A DNA stretch of 64,000 nt from Pomacea canaliculata (lineage: Eukaryota; Mollusca; Gastropoda; Architaenioglossa; Ampullariidae), in NCBI RefSeq assembly GCF_003073045.1, contig NC_037590.1, positions 38,308,751 to 38,372,750 on the forward strand, read 5' to 3'. Of this stretch, positions 50,801 to 60,569 are shown piece by piece (the stretch's first letter is position 1; every line of letters starts with the position of its first letter). Position numbers and translations under genes: made by a program. The notes beneath the pieces are model-generated. The model was not told the origin of the DNA. It ran no database searches and saw only the letters and a program-made list of their open reading frames with translations.

Positions 50801-53800
50801 TTTTATTAGAGAGTTTGAGACTCAGCGCTGGCGCGACGCGTACGGGGACGGCAACGTGTAGCGTCACGGGAACTTGCGTGCGACGTCATCACTTCTGCCA
50901 CAGCCAGCCGTACAGCTACACGGCGCGACGGGTAGATTGGAGTCTAGCGGTTGTGACCAGAACGTGTAAATGGGTCGCTTTATTTCAGCTTTTTTTGCAA
51001 GGATCGTCAATATAATTTCAACTGTTTATAATATTTAAATCTTCTGCAATCATACTTTATGCTGGAAATCAAACTAAGCTGCTTGTTTATGAAGTTAAAG
51101 CAGTGAAAAACGACCATGCCTGCAATCGCTGGTTTATGTCTATTCAATCGTATGTACAAGACTTGCTCAGACACTTTTCGTGTAAAGTTATTTAATGACG
51201 AGATAAAACTGTTAAAGATAATAATTATAATTTTCTTCATCATTAGTTATCTATCCCAAAAATAACCGTTAATTTTTTTTTTTTTTTACTTTATTAACAT
51301 TTATTTTACATCAACACATTACATTTACATGACAAAATCATCAAAATCATATTCCTTGAATTATAACGAGCATACATAACAATATCACAAACATTAAATA
51401 GTGCCAGGCATTTTTTTGTCCCCAACATTTTGTGCAGAACTCTGATTTAAAGTAATTTCAATATACTATCTAGTATCTAACAACTAGCTTTCTATTTCAC
51501 ATATATAAACATTTATTTTTCTCCTTATTATTATTTACACATTATTTTATTTATTTTTTGAATATATAAACATTTATTCATTTACCTATTAATGATATGG
51601 CATATTCTATGTTTAAGCCATTCACTCCATTGCACCATACCATATATAACAATATAAAAGACATATAAGGTAGTATATGTCAACATGTATGAAAGTCTAG
51701 TCGCTGCTTAAGTTTTGGTCAACAAGTTTCATATAAGGTAGCCAAAGTTGTACAACTTTTTCTTCTTTCATTTCCAGGCGAGCATTAAAAATTTCAATTT
51801 TATATCTATATTGTAGTATCTGAATGAATGGTTGCAACTGAGGTGTGGTTTTTTTGAATCTGCAAGAGTATATGTATAATTTAGCAAGTAGTAAGATTAA
51901 ATCCAGTACATCGTCTGTCTTAAAGTTATTACTGCATCCAAATAAAACCAGGTGTTCACATAATATCATCCTTGTCATAATCCCACATTTATTTGACACA
52001 TAATTTTGAAAGTTTTGCCAGAAATCTTGAACACATTTACATTTCCAAAAAATATGTTGAATGTTTTCTTTTTCACTTCTACAGTGATTACAAAAATCAT
52101 CAATTTCTAGACCCATATTAAATAAAGCTATTTTTGTCCCCAGTATTCTATGCAAGACTCTGATTTGGAGCCATTTTAATTTAATATCTTTAATCTTGGC
52201 TACTTTCCTGAAGATAATGTGCCAATCTACATTTCTATTTAGTCTTGTATCCCATTTTGAGCAACAGTTAGGCACATGTGTATTAGTTACCATGTTATCA
52301 TAATACAGTCTTGCACCTTTCTGTACAGATTGAATTACACTAAGAGTTTTATTTGTATCATAGGCAAGCGGTGATGGTTCAGTTGCATTCTCTCTGTCTT
52401 GATGCATATATTCCTTTATGGCTTCTATGCAACCATTTAGAGAGACAAAATTAATGTTTACATCATATATCCTTTTAACATCTTGACATGATAGAAAATT
52501 TCCTCTTTCATCCAGCAAGTGTTTAATTAAATATATCCCTTTGTCTACCCAACTTCTATAAAGAAATGGTTTATTCCCAATCTTAATTTTATTGTTACAA
52601 AAAATAGGCTCTGATATAATCTCTTCAATATGTTTACACACAACACTTTCTCCAAATATCTCGTACGCTTTTAAAACATCCTTCCAGAAACTATTTACAG
52701 TTACAAAATAGCCAACTACTGGGCCAAGTTTGTCTAGGTAATTTAACATTTTATGTGAGGACATAATAATCATTTTCCAGCTATGACTTAACCGTTAAAT
52801 ATTTCTTAGTACTATTATAGAGCAATAGGAACAACTATCTATAACTCTTGAATAAATATTTCATACCATAGGCAAAAGTTATTTCTTTATGTTATTAATT
52901 TTTTATTTATTATACAGTTGTAATATTTATGTTTTTTAATTATGTGTATATATATATTATTTTGTTATGTTGTTCTGTATATACTATTACAGTTATGCCA
53001 TAATTTAAGCAGTAACCATAAGCAATTTCATCTTTTGTAGCATTTTCATTTAACAAGTTTTGATTGTGTAATAGTTTATTATTCTTAGGAATTATAGTGG
53101 GTCAGGAATGAAATGCTGAGAAATTTTGAAATTAAATTGTACTGGTTATCCCTGGTCACTACTAGCATTTGCATATTTTTATTTTACTTTCAGAGGCAAA
53201 AAAATTGTCTATGCAGTTACTTCCCCGTGCATTCGCGCTGCCGTCGCTTAATCGCAATCGCTTTCTCAGAACGGGTACGCTTAGCGGCGGGCCCTACCCG
53301 TTGCAGTACGCGTCTTCCCTACGCGTCATGAATCTCAAACTCTCTATTGCCAGGCTACTCGGCGGTGCCTGTGATGTCCACCCGCCTTTTGTACGGGTAG
53401 TAATTGGAGACGACTGGCCGCTAGCAGTCCGCACCGCGTGTACTCCTACCTTCCCTCGCACGGGCGATACCACTCACTTCACTCAGGAGGGAAAACTTCG
53501 GCCTTTAAAGATCGTTTTTAAACATTTACGTGGTGTAAATTTTAAGAGTTATAGGTTTTGTTTTCTTGTAGTAAAATCAAGTCAAAGATTGTAACTATGG
53601 GGCAGAGAATTCACAATTCGGGAAGTAGGTCCAAAGTTAGAAATTAAGAAAAAAATTATTTACACAATAAATATACAAAGATAAATTACGAAACAAGCAG
53701 ATATTTTATTAGAATTTAAATATAACTTACTGTTTTCTTCTCATTTTCTGTAGTTTGAGTACAAATCCATGTCGAATTGAGTAACGAACATCAACATGGC

Positions 53801-56517
53801 GCTAGGTGAACTTCGCCTTTCAAACATAACAAAATACCTGATTGGTTATTTTTTTGTTGTAAAAGCTGTTAAAGGGAAGCAATCCATAGAGGAACAATTC
53901 TTAAAGTTTCCAGTGTTTCCTCCCTTATATATTCATTCATTCATGTACAGTTACAAGTTTAGACTCTACTGTGGTTACAGAGGTGCATCCACCACGGGTG
54001 GATGATACATGGAGTAGGATAGGCGCGCGGTCATCAGCGGGCTGAGGATACGCAGTGATAGTAAATAAAGAATAAAACCGATTTCAATGTCAGTGGCAAG
54101 ATAAGTCTCAATCAGGGCTAAGTTTGCGAGTTGCAACTTAAACACTTTGAAAGGTTGAACAGCATCTAACGTACTCAACACACTTAGTGTAGTCGTGCTG
54201 CCTAAACTTTGAAAAAAGGTTGAGCAGCAGTCCTGGGGCTGAACTCACGTGTGTATCCGGGGTGCCTGATGATGGCGGCCACGCCGATCCTCTGCTCCGT
54301 GTCCTCATTGACGGTTCGGTCATGCTCTCCCAGTACAGCCACCCACATCCGTGGATCCTCCAGCTCCAGCAGTTCAGGACTACCCGAAAGCTTGCTGCAC
54401 ACACGTCACCAGCGTCAGTCATGTGACAAGGGTCATGAACTTGGACGGGGTAGGATGTAAATAATGACTGGAAGATCCTTACGAAAATGCAAAGCTGGGT
54501 TTTGCCACAAGCAAATGTAGACCACAGATATTTCAAAGTATCTGAAGTCTGTCTGTCAATCCATCTATCTGCATAAAGGAATGTGTATAGTCATGTCTGT
54601 AGAATGAATGCATGTATGCGGGTATGTATGTAGGGCAGGTATAGCTATGGAATCTGAGGTAAATATGAGTGTTTGTTGTATTCAGGGCATAAAGTACGCC
54701 CAAAAGGTGTGTCGAGACTGCCGTACTGTCCCAAGACTAACACGATGTATCAGCATCGAAAAGCACAAAATAATTATTATTCTCTGGGGCGTCTAATATC
54801 AGCATCAAATAGCAAGACAATTATTACTAATTGGATAATTGACACATTTACTTACTGCACGCAGTGCGCAGCAGTTAGGACCCATTCCGGGTGGATGAGA
54901 GTTCCTCCGCACAAGTGTTTTAAGCCCAGCAGCTGCTGAAACGAGTGGCTACCCAGAAAGTGCAGTGACACCAACCATGGCCACTCCCCTGCTCGCAATG
55001 GTTGCCCTCCAACCACTCGCTTGTACCGGCCTCCTGCGCTTGAAATGTGTGCTGGATGGAAACAAATTGTGAAAAAAATATAAAAATCCAAAAACAAACA
55101 AAAAGTTTGAAAAGGAAGTTTAGTTTACCATGCAAATCAAAGGCAGCAGGGGAGAGCATTCACTCGTTTTTCCTGGTTGTCGTTCGTTGCAGACAAAAAA
55201 AAAATAAATAAAAAAAATAAAATAAATAAATTAATATATATAAAAGCTTCCTGTTTTTCGTTGCACGAAGTGTAATGGATGGTTGAAAGGAGTGGGTAAT
55301 GTTATGAGAGGCTGCTTGGCAATGCTGTCACCACTTGCAAATTATTGGCTTTGCTGAAGTGACGGCAGAAGAGTTTGTTTACACCTAGATGCCTATCATG
55401 TGATTGAACGGTCGCCACTTCTTCCATTAGAATAATAATCTCATGTTCCTGCTGATAGCAATCGTGAAAGCACAATAAAATCACAGACACTTACAGGGGA
55501 GAAAGAGAAGGAGAGAGAGAGAGACGGACGGGAGCAAGAATACAACTCGCCTTGAAAAAATAACAGTTACCAAAATAGCGGGGTCTTGCCCTAGATCGAT
55601 CAATATACAGATCAATGATTAAATACTCCAGCCTGCAGTCGCTTGTGGAGGTTGCACCAATGTTCAGGCTGACCTCCGAGTGGTTTGCTGCCTGTTAGTG
55701 TCTTTAGTCAGCACGACTAACAAGTGTTAGTGCCTTACTCACGTGGTTAGTAGCGTGCTCGTGGCGTTAATCAGCTTGACCCCAGAAAGGTCAGTCATGT
55801 ACTCAGGATTTTAAAAAAGATTTCCAAGTGTTAAGTATATGTTAATCGACATGTGGGTGTCTTGGTTACGTGATATTAGCTTGAAATGCAAGTCTTGAGT
55901 TAACAATGTTAGTCTGTTTGAATTGTGAGTGGGTATTTTCTTCAGAAATGTTAGTTTATATTGTGAGTGGGTAGAACACACACAGATCGAGAGAAAGTTT
56001 CTTCATGTTTTTGTGTACTCGCATGTGCAGACGACACACACTGATGTCCATCCACTGTCATGTCGAGCAAGTAATGTCTTCAGTAATATCTTTAATGTTT
56101 AGCTTGTTGAAGAAAAAAAGGTCAGGAAGAGAAGAAGGCGGGAGGCAGTAAATACGAAAGGATGGAAAGAACGATGAAATAAAGGAATGAAGGAAAGAAG
56201 GAGTAAATGGAAAGCAATAAACAAAGAGAAAATAACGAAGCAAAGGAAAGAAGAAGAAAATAAAGAAATAAGATATAAAAAAAGGAAGTAAAGATAAAAG
56301 GAACGCTGAAGCTAAAAATCACATGATCGAAAGAAAATAACGGGATACATAAAGAAAAACTGATCTTAATATCACGCAGGAGATAAAATAGAAAGTGAAT
56401 CAAATCAAGTTATTTCCATAATTCAATATATGTCGTATACAGACCTTTACTTGCCAGAAGCAGGACGACTACCGCAGCCCTCCACACGATGGTGTATGTG
56501 TCCGAAGGCATGTTCAT
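44873..56517 (-). CDS. Secreted trypsin-like serine protease (S1 family) with large internal insertion
   Basis: Minus-strand exons in order: 56517-56451, 55051-54856, 54394-54249, 46984-46836, 46304-46067, 45584-45418, 45058-44873; all GT/AG, phases agree, 382 residues. Residues 1-22 form a signal peptide ([11 protein letters not shown]). Cleavage after Arg34 would free VVGG (35-38), the usual S1 activation. The triad is complete: His85 (LTAAHC), Asp144 (KDIALMKLS) and Ser324 (GDSGGP). Asp318 in DTCKGDSGGP sits at the S1-pocket position 189, predicting cleavage after Arg/Lys. Position 215, usually Trp, is Val (SVGFGC). About 90 residues lie between KPIA (161-164) and QCYTAGWG (254-261), where bovine trypsin has about 15; this extra loop, rich in Arg and Pro, comes mostly from the fifth exon. 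Intron 3 (7.3 kb) carries a 6.1-kb transposon. The physiological substrate is unknown. Confidence 0.9.
45248..45279. repeat. (ACAG)n microsatellite in protease intron 6
   Basis: About eight uninterrupted CAGA units lie in the intron before the last protease exon. Confidence 0.9.
47373..47490 (+). repeat. Left terminal inverted repeat of the TTAA element
   Basis: Pairs with 53387-53504 read in reverse. The outer 10 bp and a 27-bp block starting CGCCCGTGCGAGGG (near 47410) match exactly, then CTACCC and neighbours match loosely. The spacer between the two exact blocks differs in sequence. Confidence 0.7.
47525..47642 (+). repeat. Subterminal module A, left copy
   Basis: This segment, with core GCCGAGTACTCGGTGTTGGC and GGTTAGAAAGCTG, recurs inverted at 50600-50697, differing at scattered bases. 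A more diverged copy in the same orientation is at 48140-48225, and another inverted one at 50697-50815. All share TGAAAC..TT....CTGAACATACT-like ends. Confidence 0.7.
47713..48045 (+). pseudogene. Decayed second copy of part of the transposase gene
   Basis: Nucleotides here align with 49257-49585 of the main transposase. Shared runs include CGTGTGCACCCAGCGGCAC, GAGAGGATGTATG and GAGAGGTGGCACG. The piece covers the second catalytic Asp region ([11 protein letters not shown] versus [11 protein letters not shown]) and the ERWHV..KSI motif. Small indels break the frame near 47778 and 47985, and the sequence stops resembling the transposase after the CCTCAGCTCAG(T/C)GACA block. It lacks the first and third catalytic residues, so it cannot encode an enzyme. 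Confidence 0.8.
48140..48225 (+). repeat. Subterminal module A', internal copy
   Basis: AATAAAACGCCTTTCTCAGC followed by AGGGTCTAAG and GAGGTGAAACCGCTTCT matches the inverted segment 50697-50815 better than it matches 47525-47642. It separates the decayed transposase copy from the main one, as if it once formed the end of an element. Confidence 0.6.
48575..48847 (-). pseudogene. Antisense fragment resembling the P2X7-like C-terminal domain
   Basis: A 90-residue minus-strand frame runs from just after a TAA (48850-48848) to a TAA at 48575. It reads [20 protein letters not shown], then [17 protein letters not shown]. The P-(S/T)-C-x-x-x-x-(I/V)-R-x-x-(F/Y) pattern and basic upstream segment resemble the zinc-binding cytoplasmic tail of P2X7 (family ending PSCCRWRIRKEFP), a domain also seen in many invertebrate transposon-associated proteins. 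The N-terminal, cysteine-rich half of that domain is missing, and the usual G-x-Y-x-G-F end is not intact. AATAAA overlaps the last codons. It lies back to back with the transposase frame. The domain call comes from memory of the pattern and needs a profile search. Confidence 0.4.
48790..48958 (+). pseudogene. N-terminal part of the transposase, one frame off from the main ORF
   Basis: This frame (TGT at 48946 in phase) reads [14 protein letters not shown], then [16 protein letters not shown], and would join sense with IWSSSSP of the next frame. Related transposases have a Cys...Cys..GH...WSSxP segment here. The join needs a +1 shift near 48957, so either a base was lost or gained, or the copy is dead. 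I found no splice pair that would repair it. Confidence 0.5.
48947..50188 (+). CDS. DDE-type transposase, Kolobok-like (main ORF, 413 codons from a non-ATG)
   Basis: The open frame runs from a GTG at 48947, which is only where the frame opens, to TAA at 50188; the first in-frame ATG is at 49013. Three conserved acidic residues fit an RNase H-like DDE core: Asp93 in MTDARH, Asp159 in [11 protein letters not shown] and Glu304 in FYVESFNN. Between the second and third are [20 protein letters not shown] and a His/Cys cluster (HFQNIHDKC....PC), an insertion pattern I associate with Kolobok-like transposases. The C-terminus is acidic and Ser-rich. The enzyme would cut and join the element ends at TTAA. 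The N-terminal DNA-binding part lies in another frame upstream, so this copy is probably inactive. No THAP domain was found. Confidence 0.65.
   Translation: MPTNIIWSSSSPLGDSYFANERMYLAYITSGIIPIQYKKFSNFANLGYVNDAFLRKRLPRFSAVVDVLKRQSVAAALAAEQSPVADGISVMTDARHACRKNSYHTDHVTLGLSTHKVVNLQHITKEDDVCTQRHEAVGCERMYASMNESGVRIQEHVHDRNVTINKLVKNKGVRNINERWHVAKSIKAGMKKLAQGSKVNIGKTWHPQLSDKTAVRDHVYWCIDHCDGDPVRLRHLLDGCITHFQNIHDKCNQGSPCRQSLYIPSLIVLTDPAAVKLLSDFLHGHVLYKHPEDYVMSRETFYVESFNNICLMYLPKRVHIKNTMHYDMRMGLAVLDWNEHVDRDSTSNYNKASVQHNRRQLGQRTLKKKTYNLVEDIWRCITEQYKFDSEHEENTLIETDSSSDEDLEMNNII
50600..50697 (-). repeat. Subterminal module A, right copy (inverted)
   Basis: Reverse complement reads GAGCCGAGTACTTGGTGTTG and GCGGTTAGAAAGCTGAAGTG, matching 47525-47642. 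It lies about 410 bp after the transposase stop. The left copy lies 1.3 kb before the main transposase frame, with the decayed copy in between. Confidence 0.7.
50697..50815 (-). repeat. Subterminal module A', right copy (inverted)
   Basis: Reverse complement carries CTTCTTCCTCACCCGACCAT, AGGGTCTGAGCGCTGAGG and CGAAACGACTTCT, matching 48140-48225 and, for the first block, also 48338-48357. It directly abuts the module A copy. Confidence 0.55.
50806..50870 (+). repeat. Inverted repeat B, left arm (partner 53285-53354)
   Basis: GAGAGTTTGAGACTCA followed by GACGCGTACGGGGACGGCAAC recurs on the opposite strand at 53354-53285 as GAGAGTTTGAGATTCATGAC and GCGTACTGCAACGGG. The pair brackets the LINE insertion, so the LINE sits inside a large imperfect palindrome. 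Confidence 0.55.
51271..52800 (-). mobile_element. 5'-truncated LINE (L1/Tx1-like), minus strand, nested in the TTAA element
   Basis: The minus-strand ORF 52773-51697 encodes 358 residues of the C-terminal end of a non-LTR retrotransposon polyprotein. It has the WVDKGI..LL..GNFLS segment, [17 protein letters not shown], and a zinc-knuckle-like [18 protein letters not shown], typical of the region after the reverse transcriptase in L1/Tx1-clade elements. No reverse transcriptase catalytic core is present. An in-frame TAA lies just upstream of the first ATG, near 52795, and no further LINE frame is visible beyond. A T-run at 51272-51290 on the plus strand would be the poly(A) tail. The open 358 codons suggest a younger insertion than its host element. 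Confidence 0.75.
51380..51455 (-). repeat. Second, degraded LINE fragment at the tail of the first
   Basis: Minus-strand reading gives [11 protein letters not shown], nearly identical to [11 protein letters not shown] of the LINE ORF about 730 bp away, with a stop just before it. Either a second insertion of the same family or a partial duplication explains this. Confidence 0.6.
53387..53504 (-). repeat. Right terminal inverted repeat of the TTAA element
   Basis: Reverse complement of this segment matches 47373-47490 in the outer AGGCCGAAGT and the 27-bp CGCCCGTGCGAGGG block. Confidence 0.7.
56105..56400 (+). repeat. Polypurine tract of about 300 bp in protease intron 1
   Basis: The plus strand is strongly biased to A and G, made of GGAAAGAA-, AAATAAAGAA- and GAAGAAG-like words with few pyrimidines. 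It is a degenerate, imperfect repeat rather than a clean microsatellite. Such strand asymmetry can favour triplex DNA. Confidence 0.7.
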
Positions 56518-57206
56518 GCCTCTCACAAGTACAAAACGAAAAAAAGAAATAGTTTAGCCTGTGCAAGTGAGGTCTAGAATTTTGTGTCATGCTGTTGTCA
56601 ATGTTATGGTTGAGTTACACATCGGATGAGCTGACATAAATGTAGCAATCTCTGGCTTCATTAAGATAGAAACTCGATACTCGCTATCCATTTCCTATTT
56701 AGGGCAAGGCGCCATCTCCAGCACAGAAAGAAGTTCTCTAAGAAAATATTAGAAGAGAGACATAAAAAGCAGATGAAACCCCGTTCGCGAAATGAGTTGA
56801 AAGAGAAAATTTCTCTCTGGAAAGCAATACGTAGAGAAAATAATGAACATAACAAAGGTTCCGGCAATGAACAGTGTGTGTGAGAGAGAGAGAGGGGAGT
56901 GGGTAAACAACGAGTAGAGCTTTTGTTCCGGTACCTCAGGGTCTGGTCACGAATGACAAAAGCAGAACTAAGATGAATCCCCCCTGGTTCTGCTAATTAG
57001 ATGTTCTAAAGACAAGTCCGTGGTGTCCACCTTTGGCACTGGGTTGACATGGCTACGCAAGTTATTGTAATTGAAACGTGTGATGCTGCAGACGATTATT
57101 TCGGTTTTAAAGGTTTCACATTTTGTAAACCGAGTCTGGTTTTAAATAATTATCGGTCTAATCCTACAAATATTGTGATTCAGCTTGCAAATCTAGTGCA
57201 GGATGT

Positions 57207-57291
<85 letters not shown>

Positions 57292-57296
57292 GCAAC
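57207..57296. repeat. (ACA)n microsatellite, about 28 pure units
   Basis: A nearly perfect AAC/ACA array of about 85-90 bp ends in a single AGC interruption. ORFs through it (poly-Thr on plus, poly-Leu on minus) are artefacts of the repeat. Confidence 0.95.
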
Positions 57297-60200
57297 ATTC
57301 GTACGCTGAAAATGTCATGAAAATGATATGAGTGTCTGAACATCACTATTGTTTCAAACCAAGTTAATCAACATCAGAAATGTGTTTAGAGTCTTGCCGT
57401 GGTAATGAGAATCAAAGTGTCACCCGCATTACGATTAATGAAGAACTTTTCGGAACGTGTGAGTGGAAATTTCTGTATTGTTATTGTTCATATCTTCAGT
57501 TTTCGACTTGCCGGATGATGATGATACTGATTATGACGATGATGATGATGTTATTGATAATGAAACTTGAATGCAGATGAGCTTAGAACCAAACATTGGT
57601 ATGATCAGGCAAGAATTACAGTTCAGTCAGAGAAAGAAGAAAGAAATAAGACTGGATGAAAAAAAGAGGAGAGAGGAACTTGGGAGGGAATAATAGAGAA
57701 CCCGACATCGTTTTTATTTTTGGAATGATGAACTTTTTATCATCTCCATTTTGCAGCACTACACACACAACACAATATCTCTAGCTTCTCTCGCGGTAAC
57801 AGGTGACTGTTCTAGCAAACCACATTCGACGATAAATGGATCGGTACTCTAGCTAAGAAACAGTTACTATTTACAACTTTGTTTTCTGTGGACATGTTTA
57901 AGCACTGTACACAACATACTCATGACCTTTTGTTAATATTCTATCAGCTTTGTTCTATTATATCTGTCAGAAAAGCAGCTATTCTGTCGGAGTATCACAC
58001 ACAGCAATAATTTCCAGAATTTATACGATTCGCAACATTTTCAGTTTCATGACGACGACAGCTGAGTCAACAAGTGTCACGTGTTCACACACCATCCCTA
58101 ACCTTTTGGCTCGTCAGTGGACTTCGTGATGTGGTTGTATTAGACCTGTTGTAATTTCTTTCCAATCTACTAAAGACACCCATAGAATTCTCTACATTTG
58201 ATAGGGATTATAAGGGGAAATGATAATGGAAGCAGACTTCCCGGATGACGGTCCCAGACAATGTGTCATGATCAAAAACAATTTTAAATTTGAAATCATT
58301 ATAGGAGCTTCAACAGACCAAAGTTAACCAAAGCTGAATCAAACTAGAATAAGAGAGAAGGCAAACCTCATTAAATTTGCCTGACCCGACAAACTAAACC
58401 AGATCTTTATAACGAAACCAATACAAACCAGACCAACCAGTGTCACCCAGGTTGTGTCATGGAGGTGAAGATACCAAAGTTAGAAAAAGAACTAAAAGAA
58501 ATAAGTCTCCTTTTTTGCTGTTTTAGTGTAGATATTCATTAAATGTTTTGGTTTGTATTGATCATAATATAAAACAAAAATAGAGCACAATGAAAACACT
58601 TGCATATCATCTGGAACTTTATGAAATAATTACCAAGGAAAGTTATCCTGTTTTCTGATTTCTATTCAACAATACCCAGTTGAATAGCTCAGGGCCTCAG
58701 AAAGATTAGTTTCTACAACCTGTGGAAGCAAAGCCATCAAAACAAAATTTTATGGAGCTTTTCTTTTTCCTTCCACACCATCACAACCGAGAAAAGACGG
58801 ACGTAGGCAGTCACAGTGTCAGCACCAAACAGGGAGGAGCAGCTGAACAGAACATTTGCTGGGAAGAAGACAAACACCTGCAATCATTTTCGGCGGAACG
58901 GTTTTGCTGACAAGTTGTAGGACGTAGGCACGGTCTGAGGCTGACCAAGGCAAACTTACTGAGGTTAGAGGTGAAAGGAGTAATGGACAATTCATCTAAT
59001 TCATCATCAGCTACACCAAAGTGAGCGATTAAACATTACCTTTGCTGTTACAACCCCAACGACTGCTTTTAGAGGGGAAAGATGTATACAACCGTTAATC
59101 TTAGACAAGGAATCAAAGGTCAAATATGCGGTCGTATATAATTAAAAGATTGTCGAATGATTCTCTGAAAATGATTCTGATACTTTTGCAAACGGTTCTT
59201 TTTAACCTTATTTACTTTTAAAATACTTGAGTGAAAAAGCATCAAGGGTTTCGCTGCATATAGCAGGATGTGGAAGGACCCTGAAAAGGTTTCTCTGCAT
59301 ACAAAGAAAAGAAGCATGGCCATACAAGGGTTTCCACGGCATACACGAATGAGAGGCACCGCCCTGACATCCTGTCCATGAGAAGATTTACCACCCTAAT
59401 AGGGGAGACAATTCACTGATGCAAGGGAGATAACAGCGGGAACAAGTAAAGAGACAGGTCAGGACAGCTACCAGTAGTAAGCAGAGTTAAAAGAAAAGAA
59501 AATTAAATTAAAAAAAAAATTATGGCCCACAGCATCTTGATCAAAGGAAACAAGTTTGTGACTAGAAACCTGTTAGAAGCAGGTGTAAGAGAGAGCAGTA
59601 CTGACAGCGGTCTTGCATTTTCACTGTCCTTTTCTGACTACTTAGCTTGTACACATGCAAAAAGGATGTAGCAAACTGACAAACTGAACGCACGCACGCA
59701 CACAAAGTCACAAATAAGTATGCACGCTCGTATACACACACAGCTGCTTGTCCTGACACCATTCATGACCTCTCAACCACAATTAGGTCATCTTGTGAAA
59801 CACCAAAACATCGCCACGACTACCACTACCAGGGCAATAATGTTTATACATGGGATACACACGCAACCTCTGCATACATGTATATAAGTACTGGACTCGC
59901 TACGCCACGTGGGAATAACTGCATCTATAAGTACATATCAGCTAATGAATGAACTCAAACTAAGGAACTCGCACTTTCCCCTCTTTTCTTTCTGTTCTCA
60001 TCTCCTTGAGGACTACGTTCCCGGGACGTAGAAAAAGGAGACATTAAACAAACCTTAAAGGTCGTTTGCACGTTCCCGACATTTCCTAACTGGCTATTAT
60101 TAATAATTTCTGACAACAATCTCGCCCACGTCGATCATCAGCGCCCTCTGTGTGCGGGGAGGGATCTGCAATCCTCCACCATCTTCTTTCCATCTGACGA

Positions 60201-60447
60201 GGGGAGGTTGTAGCGCTCTGGCCTGTACTCTGCTCATCTCGGACATTGGCAATGGTTTTGGTATGACGATGAGAATCTAGACTCGTAAAGGTCATCGGCT
60301 GCGTTGCACGTGCATTCTATTGCTGCATGCACGCGCAGTTCACAGAATACAGTCCTCTGCGCTGTATGTACATCGGGCAAAAATCTAAACATCTAAACGG
60401 CAATGCTTCTTGCTTCTCCCTCCTTCCCAGCCTCCCCCAACTGCCAT

Positions 60448-60492
60448 GCAGCAACAGCAGCAGCAGCAACAGCAGCAGCAACAGCAGCAGCA
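60448..60492. repeat. CAG/CAA mixed trinucleotide repeat
   Basis: Fifteen CAG/CAA triplets lie about 80 bases downstream of the choline transporter stop, on the opposite sense. It is probably in the transporter 3' UTR as CTG/TTG. Confidence 0.9.
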
Positions 60493-60569
60493 AGTCTGGG
60501 GAAGAAGGGTTAGCTTGGTCGTGCGCGGCAAGGTGTGTTAAGGGGCGGGGAGTAAGGTGGGGACTGGGA

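Larger units (their letters stand above)
47373..53504. mobile_element. 6.1-kb TTAA-flanked composite DNA transposon (Kolobok-like) in protease intron 3
   Basis: The element begins AGGCCGAAGT and ends ACTTCGGCCT, and TTAA stands directly outside each end (47369-47372 and 53505-53508). Inside, the two termini share CGCCCGTGCGAGGGAAGGTA and adjoining bases in inverted orientation, with weaker similarity over about 120 bp. TTAA duplication is typical of the Kolobok and piggyBac superfamilies; the DDE layout of the ORF at 48947-50188 points to a Kolobok-like transposase. The interior is a patchwork: a decayed transposase piece, the main transposase, nested inverted modules, an antisense P2X7-like fragment, and a LINE inserted on the minus strand. 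The superfamily name is an inference. Confidence 0.7.
56518..60569. other. Intergenic region between the protease start and the choline transporter stop
   Basis: No gene is supported over these 4 kb. It contains the protease promoter (none resolved), a long (ACA)n microsatellite, a CAG/CAA repeat, and presumably the choline transporter 3' UTR at its right end. A TTTATT at 57713-57718 (AATAAA on the minus strand) is a candidate poly(A) signal but lies far from the stop. Confidence 0.5.

Noticed and set aside
53796..54005. Plus-strand ORF of 69 codons starting MALGELRL
   Set aside because: Considered as a small gene outside the transposon's right end, but no homologue pattern, promoter or splice partner is visible; it lies inside the protease intron on the opposite strand.
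57049..57346. Poly-Thr ORF (plus) and poly-Leu ORF (minus)
   Set aside because: Translations of the (ACA)n microsatellite; no homologous flanking protein sequence.
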